DNA of 28,699 nucleotides from an uncultured Lachnospiraceae bacterium (lineage in GTDB: Bacteria > Bacillota_A > Clostridia > Lachnospirales > Lachnospiraceae). How positions within the stretch are numbered: the first letter of the stretch is position 1; every line of letters starts with the position of its first letter. The position numbers were made by a program, and so were the translations under genes. The notes below the pieces were generated by a model that was not told where the DNA came from, did not search any database, and saw nothing but the letters and a program-made list of their open reading frames with translations. Of this stretch, positions 13,209 through 21,854 are shown piece by piece. The stretch is from positions 1 through 28,699 of the forward strand of contig CANOBT010000071.1 in assembly GCA_947564305.1 (NCBI GenBank). The letters are read 5' to 3'.

Positions 13209-14084
13209 ATGGAAGACGCTTATGTATTACAATTATCCGGGCACAAGTTCCACGACCTCTACCTCTGTTTCTGCGGATATGCCAAATGCGAACCTCTGCA
13301 CAGCTTTGGCCCTGCTGTCCGTCCTAACTATATCCTCCATTACATTTTGGAAGGAAAGGGACGGTATTATGTCGGCGACACACAATACGCCCTGCAGGCA
13401 GGTCAGGGTTTCCTAATCGAACCGGAAATCCAGACCTTCTATCAGGCAGACCAGGAAGAACCCTGGACTTACCTCTGGGTAGGTTTCAGCGGCGGCCATG
13501 CCAAAGAATACTTAAAGGATCTGGGCATCAACAGCCGACAGCTCATCTTCCGCTGCGGGCATGCCGACGAACTAAAACAGTTGGTAGTCAGCATGTTGAA
13601 AAATAATACATCCAGTACTACAAACCAGTTTTTACTGCAAAGCCTTTTGTACTCCTTTTTTTCCATTCTGGCACAAGATATCGATGTCATCCCTGCTGCA
13701 AATGCGAATGAAGAAAACCTTTATATCCGCAGGGCTTTGGAGTTCATCCATAACAACTACTCCAATGGCATCAAGATTGCGGAAATCGCAGAATATGTCT
13801 GTATTGACCGAAGTTATCTCTACACATTGTTCCGCAAGCATCTGGACCTCTCACCCCAGGATTACCTTGCCAATTATCGCATCACCCGCGCAGCAGAGCT
13901 TCTCTCCATTACGGACCTTCCGGTGGGCGGAGTGGCATTGTCCTGCGGGTATCGTGACCCGCTTGTTTTTACAAAAGCATTTAAACAGAAACAAGGACTG
14001 ACTCCTTCCCAGTACCGAAAGAAAAACCGCAAAGATGCCAATGAACGCTTGCAGACACATAAACATAAACTGGAAAAAATATAA
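13209..14084 (+). CDS. AraC-family regulator of the alpha-galactoside locus
   Basis: The 291-residue protein has an N-terminal cupin sugar-binding domain (about 1-150; YILHYILEGKGRYYVGD and QAGQGFLIEPE are typical). Its C-terminal AraC DNA-binding domain (about 175-270) has two HTH motifs: IKIAEIAEYVCIDRSYLYTL and VGGVALSCGYRDPLVFTKAF, followed by GLTPSQYR. It is preceded by AAGGAG. The next genes are a GPH sugar transporter and a GH36 alpha-galactosidase, so it most likely activates them when a galactoside is bound; AraC proteins of this type commonly regulate alpha-galactosidase operons. A candidate binding site lies at 14125-14140. Confidence 0.93.
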   Translation: MEDAYVLQLSGHKFHDLYLCFCGYAKCEPLHSFGPAVRPNYILHYILEGKGRYYVGDTQYALQAGQGFLIEPEIQTFYQADQEEPWTYLWVGFSGGHAKEYLKDLGINSRQLIFRCGHADELKQLVVSMLKNNTSSTTNQFLLQSLLYSFFSILAQDIDVIPAANANEENLYIRRALEFIHNNYSNGIKIAEIAEYVCIDRSYLYTLFRKHLDLSPQDYLANYRITRAAELLSITDLPVGGVALSCGYRDPLVFTKAFKQKQGLTPSQYRKKNRKDANERLQTHKHKLEKI

Positions 14085-14124
14085 CAGTTCTCTTTTATCA
14101 CTTTTATTTGCCGGCAGTCCATAG

Positions 14125-14140
14125 AGTCAACATTTTGACT
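14125..14140 (+). promoter_or_regulatory. Inverted repeat, candidate AraC operator
   Basis: AGTCAA-CATT-TTGACT is a perfect 6-bp inverted repeat with a 4-base centre. It lies about 45 bases upstream of the -10 box of the transporter gene, an activator-type position, and between the AraC gene and its presumed target operon. Confidence 0.5.
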
Positions 14141-14184
14141 GTTTTCCTTAACAAATATTTCTACTCCTTTTTTCCGGCTCCATA

Positions 14185-14190
14185 TATAAT
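14185..14190 (+). promoter_or_regulatory. -10 box of the transporter/alpha-galactosidase operon
   Basis: TATAAT matches the consensus, but 17 bases upstream there is no recognisable -35 box, which fits an activator-dependent promoter. The leader to the ATG at 14263 is about 65 bases. Confidence 0.55.
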
Positions 14191-14262
14191 AGACTTACAA
14201 GGAACGAAGAAATTGCGCAGCTTCTCGAATCCAAGTCTAAAAAGAATATGGAGGAAGAACTT

Positions 14263-15684
14263 ATGAGTACTAACACTGTACAAACGCAAAAGACTCAATA
14301 TAAACATGTTTCTACAAAAGAAAAATATTGTTTTGGAATCGGGGCAATCGGAAAAGACGCAATCGTAAACCTGGTCGGCTCTTTCCTGATGCTGTATTTC
14401 ACGGACACCTTGTATCTGGCGCCGGGCTTTGTAGGGGCACTGTTCTTTATCGCCCGTATCTGGGACGCTGTCAACGACCCTATGATGGGAATGATTGTAG
14501 ACAATACCCGCTCCAAATATGGAAAATTCCGTATCTGGCTGATTGTCGGAACCCTGCTGAACTCTGTCGTGTTTATATTCCTGTTCACGAGCTGCGGCCT
14601 GACCGGCACCGCTTTGTATGTGTATGTTTCCATCATGTACATCCTGTATGGGATGACCTACACCATCATGGATGTACCCTACTGGTCCTGGCTCCCGAAC
14701 CTGACAAACGACCCCCACGAACGTGAAAAAGTGTCCGTAATCCCACGTTTCTTCGCAAGTCTTGCAGGCTTCACCGTTGCTACATTTGGCCTGTACATCA
14801 TCAACGGATTTAACCGTATGGCCGGAAATGAAAATCTCTATGCTGAACAGGGATTTACCATGTTCGCCATCGCGATTGCCGTAGTATTTATCATCACCAT
14901 CGGAATCACAGTCTTCAATGTAAAAGAAGATTCTACATTGAATTCCAAATCCGAAAAGACAAGTCTGAAGCAGGCATTGAATGTCATTGTTAAGAACGAC
15001 CAGCTCCTTGCATTTATCGGACTGCTGCTGACCTTCAACCTCTGTACACAGATTGCAAAAGGTTTCGCCGTATACTATTTCAAAAATGTGTGCGGAAATG
15101 AATATCTGTACTCCATCTTTGGATTTGCCATCATCGCAGAAATGTTAGGACTGGTTTGTTTCCCGAAGATTGCAGAAAAAATCAGCCGCGAAAAGGTATA
15201 CGCCCTTGCATGCGGTCTGGTTATCCTGGGACTTGCCACATTGGGTCTGATGGGATTTGTGGCTCCTCAGAGCAAAGCGGCTGTTATCCTCTGCTGCGGA
15301 CTGATGTTTTTCGGCTCAGGATTGTCACTGGGTGTTACAACCTGCTGTATGGCCGATGTTATCGACTACGGCGAAGTGAAATTCGGCGTGCGTAACGAAA
15401 GTGTGACCTGTTCCGCACAGACATTCCTTATGAAAGCCGCTATGGCTGCAGCAGGCGGACTGACCGGCGTAGGGCTGCAGATTGTAGGCTATAATGCAAA
15501 GGCTGACGTGCAGAGCCTGGGAACCATCACCGGTATCCGTGTCCTGATGATCGTCATCCCGATTGCACTGGCTGTATTAAGCTTCTTCATCTACAAAAAA
15601 TTCTACACCCTAAAGGGCGAAAAAATGGCAGAAGTTACACGCAAGGTGAATGAGATGCATGCTTCACAACAGAATCTGGGCTGA
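14263..15684 (+). CDS. GPH-family (MelB-like) sugar:cation symporter
   Basis: The start is taken at ATG 14263 (MSTNTVQTQK...), since GGAGGAAG lies 5-12 bases before it; the ATG at 14248 overlaps this ribosome site. The 473-residue protein has twelve hydrophobic segments. It carries the GPH N-terminal signature: FGIGAIGKDAIVNLVGSFLM, FFIARIWDAVNDPMMGMIVD and the loop TRSKYGKFRIW. The IMDVPYWSWLPNLT segment is also typical of MelB/XylP-type transporters. It probably brings an alpha-galactoside such as melibiose or raffinose into the cell, because the next gene is a cytoplasmic alpha-galactosidase. A 107-base gap with a 7-bp hairpin separates the two genes. Confidence 0.93.
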   Translation: MSTNTVQTQKTQYKHVSTKEKYCFGIGAIGKDAIVNLVGSFLMLYFTDTLYLAPGFVGALFFIARIWDAVNDPMMGMIVDNTRSKYGKFRIWLIVGTLLNSVVFIFLFTSCGLTGTALYVYVSIMYILYGMTYTIMDVPYWSWLPNLTNDPHEREKVSVIPRFFASLAGFTVATFGLYIINGFNRMAGNENLYAEQGFTMFAIAIAVVFIITIGITVFNVKEDSTLNSKSEKTSLKQALNVIVKNDQLLAFIGLLLTFNLCTQIAKGFAVYYFKNVCGNEYLYSIFGFAIIAEMLGLVCFPKIAEKISREKVYALACGLVILGLATLGLMGFVAPQSKAAVILCCGLMFFGSGLSLGVTTCCMADVIDYGEVKFGVRNESVTCSAQTFLMKAAMAAAGGLTGVGLQIVGYNAKADVQSLGTITGIRVLMIVIPIALAVLSFFIYKKFYTLKGEKMAEVTRKVNEMHASQQNLG

Positions 15685-15734
15685 TATGCACTACATATCC
15701 CAGAGAATTTTCGCTCCATAGGAAAAACTGTTCA

Positions 15735-15758
15735 GGGCAGCGCTTTTCCCTGCTGCCC
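15735..15758 (+). other. Intercistronic hairpin between transporter and alpha-galactosidase
   Basis: GGGCAGC (15735-15741) pairs with GCTGCCC (15752-15758) across a 10-base loop. No T-tract follows, so it is not a normal terminator. It may stabilise or process the operon mRNA. Confidence 0.5.
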
Positions 15759-15791
15759 AGGACAATCACATTTATTTACAAGGAGGATTCT

Positions 15792-18014
15792 ATGAGCATA
15801 CTTTTTAATGAAAAAACACGCACCTTTCATCTATTTAACAACGAAATCAGCTATATTATGACAGTCCTTCCCAATGAACAGATGGGACAGTTATATTTTG
15901 GCAAACGAATCCACCATAAAGATGATTTTTCTTATCTCCTGGAAACCGGCTACCGTCCTATGACTTCTTATGTATTTGAGGGCGACCGCTCCTTTTCACT
16001 GGAACACACACGGCAGGAATATGGCGTATACGGCACCACAGATTTCCGCCGTCCTGCAGTCGAAGTCCTGCAGAAAAACGGCAGCCGCCTGTCCGATTTC
16101 CGTTATCAGAGCCATACCATCACGGGCGGCAAACCGAAACTTTCCGGGCTTCCGGCCACTTACACAGAGGATGACAGCGAAGCAGAAACACTGACCCTGG
16201 TTCTTACAGACCCTGTCACCAATATCACACTGGAACTGCTCTACACCATTTTTGAAAAAGGCGGCATTCTTGCACGGAGTGCGAAGCTGACAAACCATGG
16301 CAGTGAAAGCGTACACCTTACCACAGCCATGAGCCTGTGTATGGATCTGCCGGACTGCAATTATGAATGGCTCCAGTTTTCCGGAGCATGGGCGCGGGAA
16401 CGCCACCTGAAAGTAAGAAAGCTGGAACAGGGGATACAGGCGATTGACAGCCGGCGCGGGCATTCCTCCCATGAGCACAATCCGTTCATCGTATTAAAAC
16501 GCCCGGACACCAACGAATTCCAGGGCGAGGCGATTGGTTTCAGCCTTGTTTACAGCGGCAATTTTCTTGCCCAGGCAGAGGTGGATACCCACAACATGAC
16601 ACGGGTGCTCCTCGGCATCAGCCCGGACAGCTTTGACTGGAAACTGGAACCTGAGGAAACATTCCAGACTCCGGAAGCCGTAATGGTGTATTCCGATTCC
16701 GGACTGAACAAGATGAGCCAGACCTTCCACAAGCTTTATCAGAAACGGCTTGCAAGAGGCTACTGGAGAGACCGCCCAAGGCCAATCCTGAACAACAACT
16801 GGGAAGCAACCTATTTTGACTTTACAGAAGACCGTCTGGTAGAAATCGCGTCAAAGGCAAAAGAATGCGGTGTGGAATTATTTGTCCTGGACGACGGCTG
16901 GTTCGGGGAACGCAGCAGCGACCATGCCGGACTGGGCGACTGGGTTGCCAATCCTTCCCGTCTGGCAAACGGTATCACCGGGCTTGCACAGCGTATCGAA
17001 GACCTGGGTATGAAATTTGGACTCTGGTTTGAGCCGGAAATGGTAAATAAAGATTCCAACCTTTACCGGGCACACCCTGACTGGATATTGGAAACGCCTG
17101 GGCGCAATGCCTCTCATGGGCGAAATCAATTTGTACTGGATTTTTCACGAAAAGAAGTCGTAGACTGCATCCATGAGATGATGGCAAAGATTCTGAGGGA
17201 AGCGAAAGTGTCTTATATTAAATGGGACATGAACCGGAGTATCACGGAATGTTATTCTGCCGTACTCCCGGCTGACCGCCAGGGGGAGGTCTTCCATCGT
17301 TATATCCTGGGTGTCTATGATCTGTATGAGCGGCTTACCAGCGAATTCCCGCATGTGCTCTTTGAATCCTGTGCAAGCGGCGGCGGGCGGTTTGACCCAG
17401 GTATGCTCTACTACGCCCCGCAAGGGTGGGCAAGCGATGATTCCGATGCAATCGAACGTCTCAAAATACAATATGGTACAACCTATTGCTATCCTATCAG
17501 CAGCATCGGAAGCCATGTGTCGGTAATACCGAACCATCAGGTATTCCGCAAAACACCATTGCACACACGGGCAAATGTGGCTTACTTCGGAACTTTTGGA
17601 TATGAACTGGACCTGAACCACCTGTCAGAAGAAGAGCAAAAACAAGTGAAAGCACAGATTGCATTTATGAAGGAATACAGGGAAGTGCTGCAGTTCGGCA
17701 ATTTTTACCGACTCTCCAGTCCGTTCGACGGAAATATCACCTGCTGGATGGCTGTAAGCGAAGATCAGACCCAGGCCGTGGTTGGCTGGTACCGGGTACT
17801 GTGCGGTGTAAACCTGCCGTTTGAGCGTATCCGGCTTCAGGGGCTGAATCCCGACTTCTGCTATCAAAATGTGGAAACCGGTGTGTCTTATTATGGAGAT
17901 GAACTGATGAATCTGGGACTGATTACCTCTGATGCATTGTCCGGGCAGGTAGAAGATCCGAACGCAGATTACGGCGACTTTAATTCCCGGTTGTTTGTAT
18001 TTCGATGTGTGTAA
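15792..18014 (+). CDS. Alpha-galactosidase, glycoside hydrolase family 36
   Basis: The 740-residue enzyme has the usual length of tetrameric bacterial GH36 alpha-galactosidases. A beta-sandwich N-domain (to about 330) precedes the TIM barrel. Barrel motifs are DDGWFGER (about 367-374), WFEPEMVN, YIKWDMNRS with Asp479 as the expected nucleophile, FESCASGGGRFDPGM, and WASDDSDAIERL with Asp549 as the likely acid/base. It removes terminal alpha-1,6-linked galactose from melibiose, raffinose-type sugars or galactosylated oligosaccharides. There is no signal peptide, so it acts in the cytoplasm on sugars taken up by the symporter. A strong AAGGAGG site precedes the ATG. A YczE/YitT-type gene follows after 10 bases. 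Confidence 0.96.
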   Translation: MSILFNEKTRTFHLFNNEISYIMTVLPNEQMGQLYFGKRIHHKDDFSYLLETGYRPMTSYVFEGDRSFSLEHTRQEYGVYGTTDFRRPAVEVLQKNGSRLSDFRYQSHTITGGKPKLSGLPATYTEDDSEAETLTLVLTDPVTNITLELLYTIFEKGGILARSAKLTNHGSESVHLTTAMSLCMDLPDCNYEWLQFSGAWARERHLKVRKLEQGIQAIDSRRGHSSHEHNPFIVLKRPDTNEFQGEAIGFSLVYSGNFLAQAEVDTHNMTRVLLGISPDSFDWKLEPEETFQTPEAVMVYSDSGLNKMSQTFHKLYQKRLARGYWRDRPRPILNNNWEATYFDFTEDRLVEIASKAKECGVELFVLDDGWFGERSSDHAGLGDWVANPSRLANGITGLAQRIEDLGMKFGLWFEPEMVNKDSNLYRAHPDWILETPGRNASHGRNQFVLDFSRKEVVDCIHEMMAKILREAKVSYIKWDMNRSITECYSAVLPADRQGEVFHRYILGVYDLYERLTSEFPHVLFESCASGGGRFDPGMLYYAPQGWASDDSDAIERLKIQYGTTYCYPISSIGSHVSVIPNHQVFRKTPLHTRANVAYFGTFGYELDLNHLSEEEQKQVKAQIAFMKEYREVLQFGNFYRLSSPFDGNITCWMAVSEDQTQAVVGWYRVLCGVNLPFERIRLQGLNPDFCYQNVETGVSYYGDELMNLGLITSDALSGQVEDPNADYGDFNSRLFVFRCV

Positions 18015-18024
18015 GGGGGGCAAA

Positions 18025-18678
18025 ATGGATACATCAAAAAAACCTTTTCTTAAACGATGCATCATGATGGTGACCGGAATCTTGTTTATCGGAATCTGTG
18101 TCGGTTCCTACCGGCTAAGCGCCTTCGGCGTGGATGCTTTCACATGTATGAATTTAGGAATCAGCGGGTTTCTGCATATGACTTTCGGCACATGGCAGCT
18201 CATCATGAATGCGGTAATCCTGGTGGTGGTTTTCTTCAATGCACGACAATGTATTGGTGCAGGCACCATTGTCAATATGATCTGTGTGGGATATCTGGCG
18301 GATTTCATCTGCTGGCTCTTCCAGACAGTCCTGAAGGTGGAAATGACTCTGCCCCTTCGGATTGCATCCCTGGCTGTCGGCAGTATCTTCGCCGGCCTGG
18401 GCGTGGCATTTTACATGGTCGCGGAAATGGGGATTGCGCCTTATGACAGCGTGGCGATTATCATAGAAAATATGACCCATGGCAAGATTGCTTTTCAGAA
18501 TGCACGTGTGCTCAGTGATGTGACCGTAGTGATTGTAGGTGTTGTGTTCTGTCTTTTGTCCCATGGGGACCTGCGGCTTATCATCGGAATCGGGACTATC
18601 TGTAATGCGCTGTTGAACGGGCCGCTGATTCAGTTTTTTAAAACGCATGTGGCGGAGCCGGTGATGGGGAGGGAGTAA
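18025..18678 (+). CDS. YczE/YitT-type integral membrane protein
   Basis: The start is ATG 18025 (MDTSKKPFLKRC), preceded by AAGGGGGG; an ATG at 17995 lies inside the alpha-galactosidase gene. The 217-residue protein has five or six membrane spans. Its segments ICVGSYRLSAFGVDAFTCMN, HMTFGTWQLIMNAVIL and IGAGTIVNMICVGYLADF, and the later AEMGIAPYDSVAI, are typical of the YczE/YyaS/YitT group. The function of this group is not established; some may be transporters. It is the last gene of the galactoside operon and could move a sugar or product, but that is only inferred from position. Confidence 0.85.
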   Translation: MDTSKKPFLKRCIMMVTGILFIGICVGSYRLSAFGVDAFTCMNLGISGFLHMTFGTWQLIMNAVILVVVFFNARQCIGAGTIVNMICVGYLADFICWLFQTVLKVEMTLPLRIASLAVGSIFAGLGVAFYMVAEMGIAPYDSVAIIIENMTHGKIAFQNARVLSDVTVVIVGVVFCLLSHGDLRLIIGIGTICNALLNGPLIQFFKTHVAEPVMGRE

Positions 18679-18706
18679 GTCGATACAAGCGTCCGTTCAG
18701 GCAGTA

Positions 18707-18747
18707 AAGGTGTAAATTCCATACTTATGAGTTGGAATTTACACCTT
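18707..18747. terminator. 15-bp perfect hairpin ending the galactoside operon
   Basis: AAGGTGTAAATTCCA (18707-18721) and TGGAATTTACACCTT (18733-18747) are perfect complements with an 11-base loop, followed by a short CTAATTTTA tract. It lies between the plus-strand YczE gene and the minus-strand yoeB gene and may work in both directions, though T-tracts are weak on both sides. Confidence 0.7.
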
Positions 18748-18785
18748 CTAATTTTATAGCTGCCGGCTCTTATATTTACTTACTT

Positions 18786-19049
18786 TTACTTATCATAGTA
18801 GTGGTCTTTACATGAAAGAATTGTAGTATTAGTTCCTGACACTTTATACACAACACGATTCTTTTCATCAATATGTCGGCTCCACCATCCGGATAAATTT
18901 CCAGATAGTGGCTCAGGATGCCCTATCCCTTTAAAAGGATCTCTTTGAATATCTTTTACCAGTTTATTTATTTTTCTTAATGTTTTCTTGTCCTGCTCTT
19001 GCCATTCAAGATATTCCTGCCAGGCTTCATCTTCCCAAAATATCCCCAT
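18786..19049 (-). CDS. yoeB: YoeB/Txe-family mRNA interferase toxin
   Basis: The 87-residue protein is close to YoeB in length and pattern: WEDEAWQEYLEWQEQDKK, INKLVKDIQRDPFKGIGHPE, LSGNLSGWWSRHIDEKNRVV and a C-terminal SCKDHYYDK. The residues expected for catalysis, Glu46, Arg65, His83 and Tyr84, fall at the same numbers as in E. coli YoeB, so the toxin should be active. YoeB cuts mRNA on the ribosome in the A site. It begins 3 bases after the antitoxin stop and depends on the same transcript. The DNA is more AT-rich than the flanking sugar genes, consistent with horizontal acquisition. Confidence 0.93.
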   Translation of the reverse strand: MGIFWEDEAWQEYLEWQEQDKKTLRKINKLVKDIQRDPFKGIGHPEPLSGNLSGWWSRHIDEKNRVVYKVSGTNTTILSCKDHYYDK

Positions 19050-19052
19050 GTA

Positions 19053-19313
19053 CTATACCTCAATTAAATCATGCTCTTTTGGAATTGATTTACCGGATTC
19101 TATATTTGCAATGCGTTCTTCCAATACTCTAATATTGGACTCAGAATAAAATGGATCAGCTGATATCTCAAAAGGAATCCTTCTTTCATTTCCAACTTTA
19201 ACGGCAAAAATATTAAAAGCTGTACTTAATGATAATCCCATTTCCTTACAAGCAGATTCCATTCTACGCTTTACCTCTTCATCAATCCGAAAGTTTACCA
19301 TTGTCTGAGCCAT
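19053..19313 (-). CDS. RelB/DinJ-family antitoxin
   Basis: The 86-residue protein starts with the ribbon-helix-helix segment MVNFRIDEEVKRRMESACKE and continues MGLSLSTAFNIFAVKVGNER, the RelB/DinJ pattern. Its C-terminal 40 acidic residues (EERIANIESGKS, then KEHDLIEV) probably wrap the toxin. Such proteins bind the toxin and repress their own promoter. The partner here is YoeB-type rather than the YafQ usually paired with DinJ. AGGTAAAG precedes the ATG at 19313; a second in-frame ATG is four codons later. Confidence 0.9.
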   Translation of the reverse strand: MAQTMVNFRIDEEVKRRMESACKEMGLSLSTAFNIFAVKVGNERRIPFEISADPFYSESNIRVLEERIANIESGKSIPKEHDLIEV

Positions 19314-19375
19314 GCATCTTTACCTCCCTACTCATCTTTTATAAGGCAGCTTGTCATTGTGCACACAAAATATAA

Positions 19376-19437
19376 TCTTTACATTGATAATATTATACCA
19401 TCTTTGATATACAAGATAAAGCATTTTCTTTACATTG
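19376..19437 (-). promoter_or_regulatory. Promoter and repeated operator of the antitoxin-toxin pair
   Basis: On the minus strand TATAAT (19392-19397) with TTTATC (19415-19420) 17 bases upstream forms the likely promoter. The 11-base sequence TCTTTACATTG (plus-strand reading) occurs at 19376-19386 and again at 19427-19437, one copy on each side of the promoter, as expected for antitoxin binding sites. Upstream, a 7-bp AT-rich hairpin (19457-19482) overlaps the GH31 stop and is a poor terminator. Confidence 0.55.
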
Positions 19438-19481
19438 TACTGAAAATTTTCTTTTTAAATGCGTACAAATATTCCCGCATT

Positions 19482-21737
19482 TTATATCATCTCCACCACT
19501 TTCATCTCATCCTCACCAAGCACCTGAATCTGGTAATTCCTGTGCTCGCTGTCCACCCGGACCTTTACCTCATTCTCTTCTCTCTCCGCGAAAACATGCA
19601 TCACAATATTTCCATGCATATCCGTAACACTGGTTTCTGCCTTTTTGTGGTCTTCCGGCAGATACACCAACAATTTCACATCTTCATAAAATTCATAATC
19701 CGGACGCTCAGCGTGTGCCCCGACAGCAAGAATAGTATTCGGACGTACCAACAGCGGCAGTGAAAAATAATCATGAGTTTCTTTCTGCCATTTTCCGCCT
19801 TGCACCTGTGTTCCGGTCAGCAGATTATACCATACGCCCTCCGGCAGATAATACTCCACCTCGCCGGATTCTTTAAATATAGGCGCCACCAACAGAGAAT
19901 CACCGAGCATATACTGTCTGTCCAGAGGTTCACACGCCCGGTCCTCCGGAAATTCCAGGAACATCGGCCGCATCATGGGAACACCCTCCTCATGCGCTTT
20001 CACTGCCTGCCGGTAAAGGTAAGGCATCAAAGCGCATTTCAGCTTCACAAACTTCTGCAGTACCTTACATGCCTCCTCGTCAAACAGCCACGGCACACGA
20101 TAGGAACCAGAACCGTGAAGACGGCTGTGAGAGCTGAGCATTCCAAACTGGCACCACCTCTTATACACATCCGCCGGCGCGGTATTTTCAAACCCGCCCA
20201 TATCATGGCTCCAGAAACCAAATCCGGTGCACGCTAGGGACAGCCCGCTTCGAAGGGTCTCTGCCATGGAGGAATAGGATGCGGAGCAATCGCCGCCCCA
20301 GTGCGCCGGAAACTGCTGCCCGCCCACCGTAGCGGAACGGGCAAATAACACGGCCTCACCAACGCCCCGTTCCTTTTCTAACAATTCGAATACCGCTTTA
20401 TTGTATAGGAATGTATAATAGTTATGCATTTTTACCGGGTCGGAGCCGTCAAAATACACGATATCCTTCACCGGAATCCGCTCGCCAAAGTCTGTTTTAA
20501 AACAATCCACACCCATATCCAACAGACTTTTCAGTTTATCCTGATACCAGGATACCGCTCTTGGATTTGTAAAATCTACAATCCCCATGCCTGCCTGCCA
20601 CAGGTCCGTCTGCCACACATCTCCATTGGATTTTTTGAGCAGATACCCGTTTCGCATCCCTTCGTGGAACAAGGGCGATTTCTGTCCGATATAGGGGTTA
20701 ATCCATACACAGATTTTTAAGCCTTTCTCATGATAGCGTTTCAGCATTTCTTTTGGCTCCGGAAATGTGTTTGCATCCCATGTAAAATTGCACCATTCAT
20801 ATGCTTCCATCCAGAAACAGTCAAAATGGAATACATGCAGCGGAATATCCCTGTCTGCCATGCCCTGTATGAAACCAGAAGTTGTCTCCTCATCATAATC
20901 CGTGGTAAACGACGTGGTCAGCCACAGCCCGAAGGACCAGGCCGGAGGCAGCGCCGGTTTTCCGGTCAGTTCCGTATATTTTCTGACCGTATCTTTTGGA
21001 TTCGAGCCATTGACCAGATAATAGTCTAACCGCTCACCTTCCGCGGAAAACTGCAGCCGTTCCACCTTCTCACTGGCAATCTCAAAGGACACATCCCCCT
21101 CGTTATCCACCAAAACGCCGTAACCTTTATTGGAAAGATAAAATGGAATATTTTTGTAGGCAATCTCACTGGCCGTGCCGCCGTCTTCGTTCCACATATC
21201 TACAATCTGCCCGTTTTTCACAAATGGCGTAAACCGCTCGCCCAGACCATAGATGGATTCGCCCACATCTATCGCAAGCTGTTCCACCATGTAATTCCTG
21301 CCGGTATCATTATTTTTCATATGCGCCATATTCCGATAACTGGTTTCCGTAAGTTCCCTGTCGCCATCCAGAAAACGGATTCCCCAGGATGAAGGACGCT
21401 TATCAATCACCGCTTTGGTGTGCCCGCTCTGGTAAATAACTTCGTTTTCGGTTTCTTCAATATGAACCTGCGGATTCGTCTCCTGAATCTCTGCAAACGG
21501 ACCTTTATAGACAGCACCCTCAAAATGACGGACAGATACTTTGATCACGTCCTCCATCGGACTGCTCAGATAAATCGTAAGCATTCCCAGATTCAGAACG
21601 TCCCCGCGGCCTGCAATATGTTTCGCAGGCGCATACACCGCCAGTTCATTTCCCTGGATGCGGTGTCCTGCGTATTCAATGGCATACAGCGGAGTAATCT
21701 CCTTGCGGGTGAGCCAGTAACCAGATGTAAATTTCAT
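19482..21737 (-). CDS. yicI: Alpha-xylosidase, glycoside hydrolase family 31 (YicI-like)
   Basis: The start is ATG 21737 (MKFTSGYWLTRKE), preceded by AGGAGG; a longer frame to 21806 begins in the hairpin region. The 751-residue enzyme has an N-terminal beta-sandwich, the barrel motif FHFDCFWMEAYEWCNFTWD (about 304-321), and KTDFGERIP with nucleophile Asp416. PAHWGGDCSASYSSMAE gives the acid/base Asp483, followed by C-terminal beta domains. The CFWM and KTDFGERIP motifs match YicI-type alpha-xylosidases, which release xylose from isoprimeverose and related alpha-xylosides. Exact substrate remains inferred. No signal peptide is present. It is the last gene of the ABC operon and follows a strong hairpin. 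Confidence 0.93.
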   Translation of the reverse strand: MKFTSGYWLTRKEITPLYAIEYAGHRIQGNELAVYAPAKHIAGRGDVLNLGMLTIYLSSPMEDVIKVSVRHFEGAVYKGPFAEIQETNPQVHIEETENEVIYQSGHTKAVIDKRPSSWGIRFLDGDRELTETSYRNMAHMKNNDTGRNYMVEQLAIDVGESIYGLGERFTPFVKNGQIVDMWNEDGGTASEIAYKNIPFYLSNKGYGVLVDNEGDVSFEIASEKVERLQFSAEGERLDYYLVNGSNPKDTVRKYTELTGKPALPPAWSFGLWLTTSFTTDYDEETTSGFIQGMADRDIPLHVFHFDCFWMEAYEWCNFTWDANTFPEPKEMLKRYHEKGLKICVWINPYIGQKSPLFHEGMRNGYLLKKSNGDVWQTDLWQAGMGIVDFTNPRAVSWYQDKLKSLLDMGVDCFKTDFGERIPVKDIVYFDGSDPVKMHNYYTFLYNKAVFELLEKERGVGEAVLFARSATVGGQQFPAHWGGDCSASYSSMAETLRSGLSLACTGFGFWSHDMGGFENTAPADVYKRWCQFGMLSSHSRLHGSGSYRVPWLFDEEACKVLQKFVKLKCALMPYLYRQAVKAHEEGVPMMRPMFLEFPEDRACEPLDRQYMLGDSLLVAPIFKESGEVEYYLPEGVWYNLLTGTQVQGGKWQKETHDYFSLPLLVRPNTILAVGAHAERPDYEFYEDVKLLVYLPEDHKKAETSVTDMHGNIVMHVFAEREENEVKVRVDSEHRNYQIQVLGEDEMKVVEMI

Positions 21738-21769
21738 AGCAAAACCTCCTAGTACAATAAAAATTATAC

Positions 21770-21794
21770 GGCCTGCCCAGCAAGCGGGCAGGCC
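21770..21794 (-). other. Strong hairpin between permease and alpha-xylosidase genes
   Basis: GGCCTGCCC (21770-21778) and GGGCAGGCC (21786-21794) form a perfect 9-bp, all but one G/C, stem with a 7-base loop. On the minus strand a U-rich stretch (ATTTTTATT) begins only about 6 bases after the stem, so it may be a partial terminator or an mRNA-end stabiliser that lowers or separates expression of the GH31 gene. Confidence 0.65.
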
Positions 21795-21854
21795 AAACTG
21801 AATCATAAAGTCTACACTATTTCTACTACCACTTTATCACTTTAAAAAGATATG

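Noticed and set aside
19359..19763. 134-codon plus-strand frame across the antitoxin promoter and the GH31 3' end
   Set aside because: No ribosome site, and it runs antisense into the alpha-xylosidase; the region is better explained as promoter plus coding end.
13209..21737. Idea that alpha-galactosidase and alpha-xylosidase form one polysaccharide locus for xyloglucan
   Set aside because: The operons are separately regulated, have different transporters, are convergent, and are split by a toxin-antitoxin pair; galactose in xyloglucan is beta-linked, so GH36 would not act on it.
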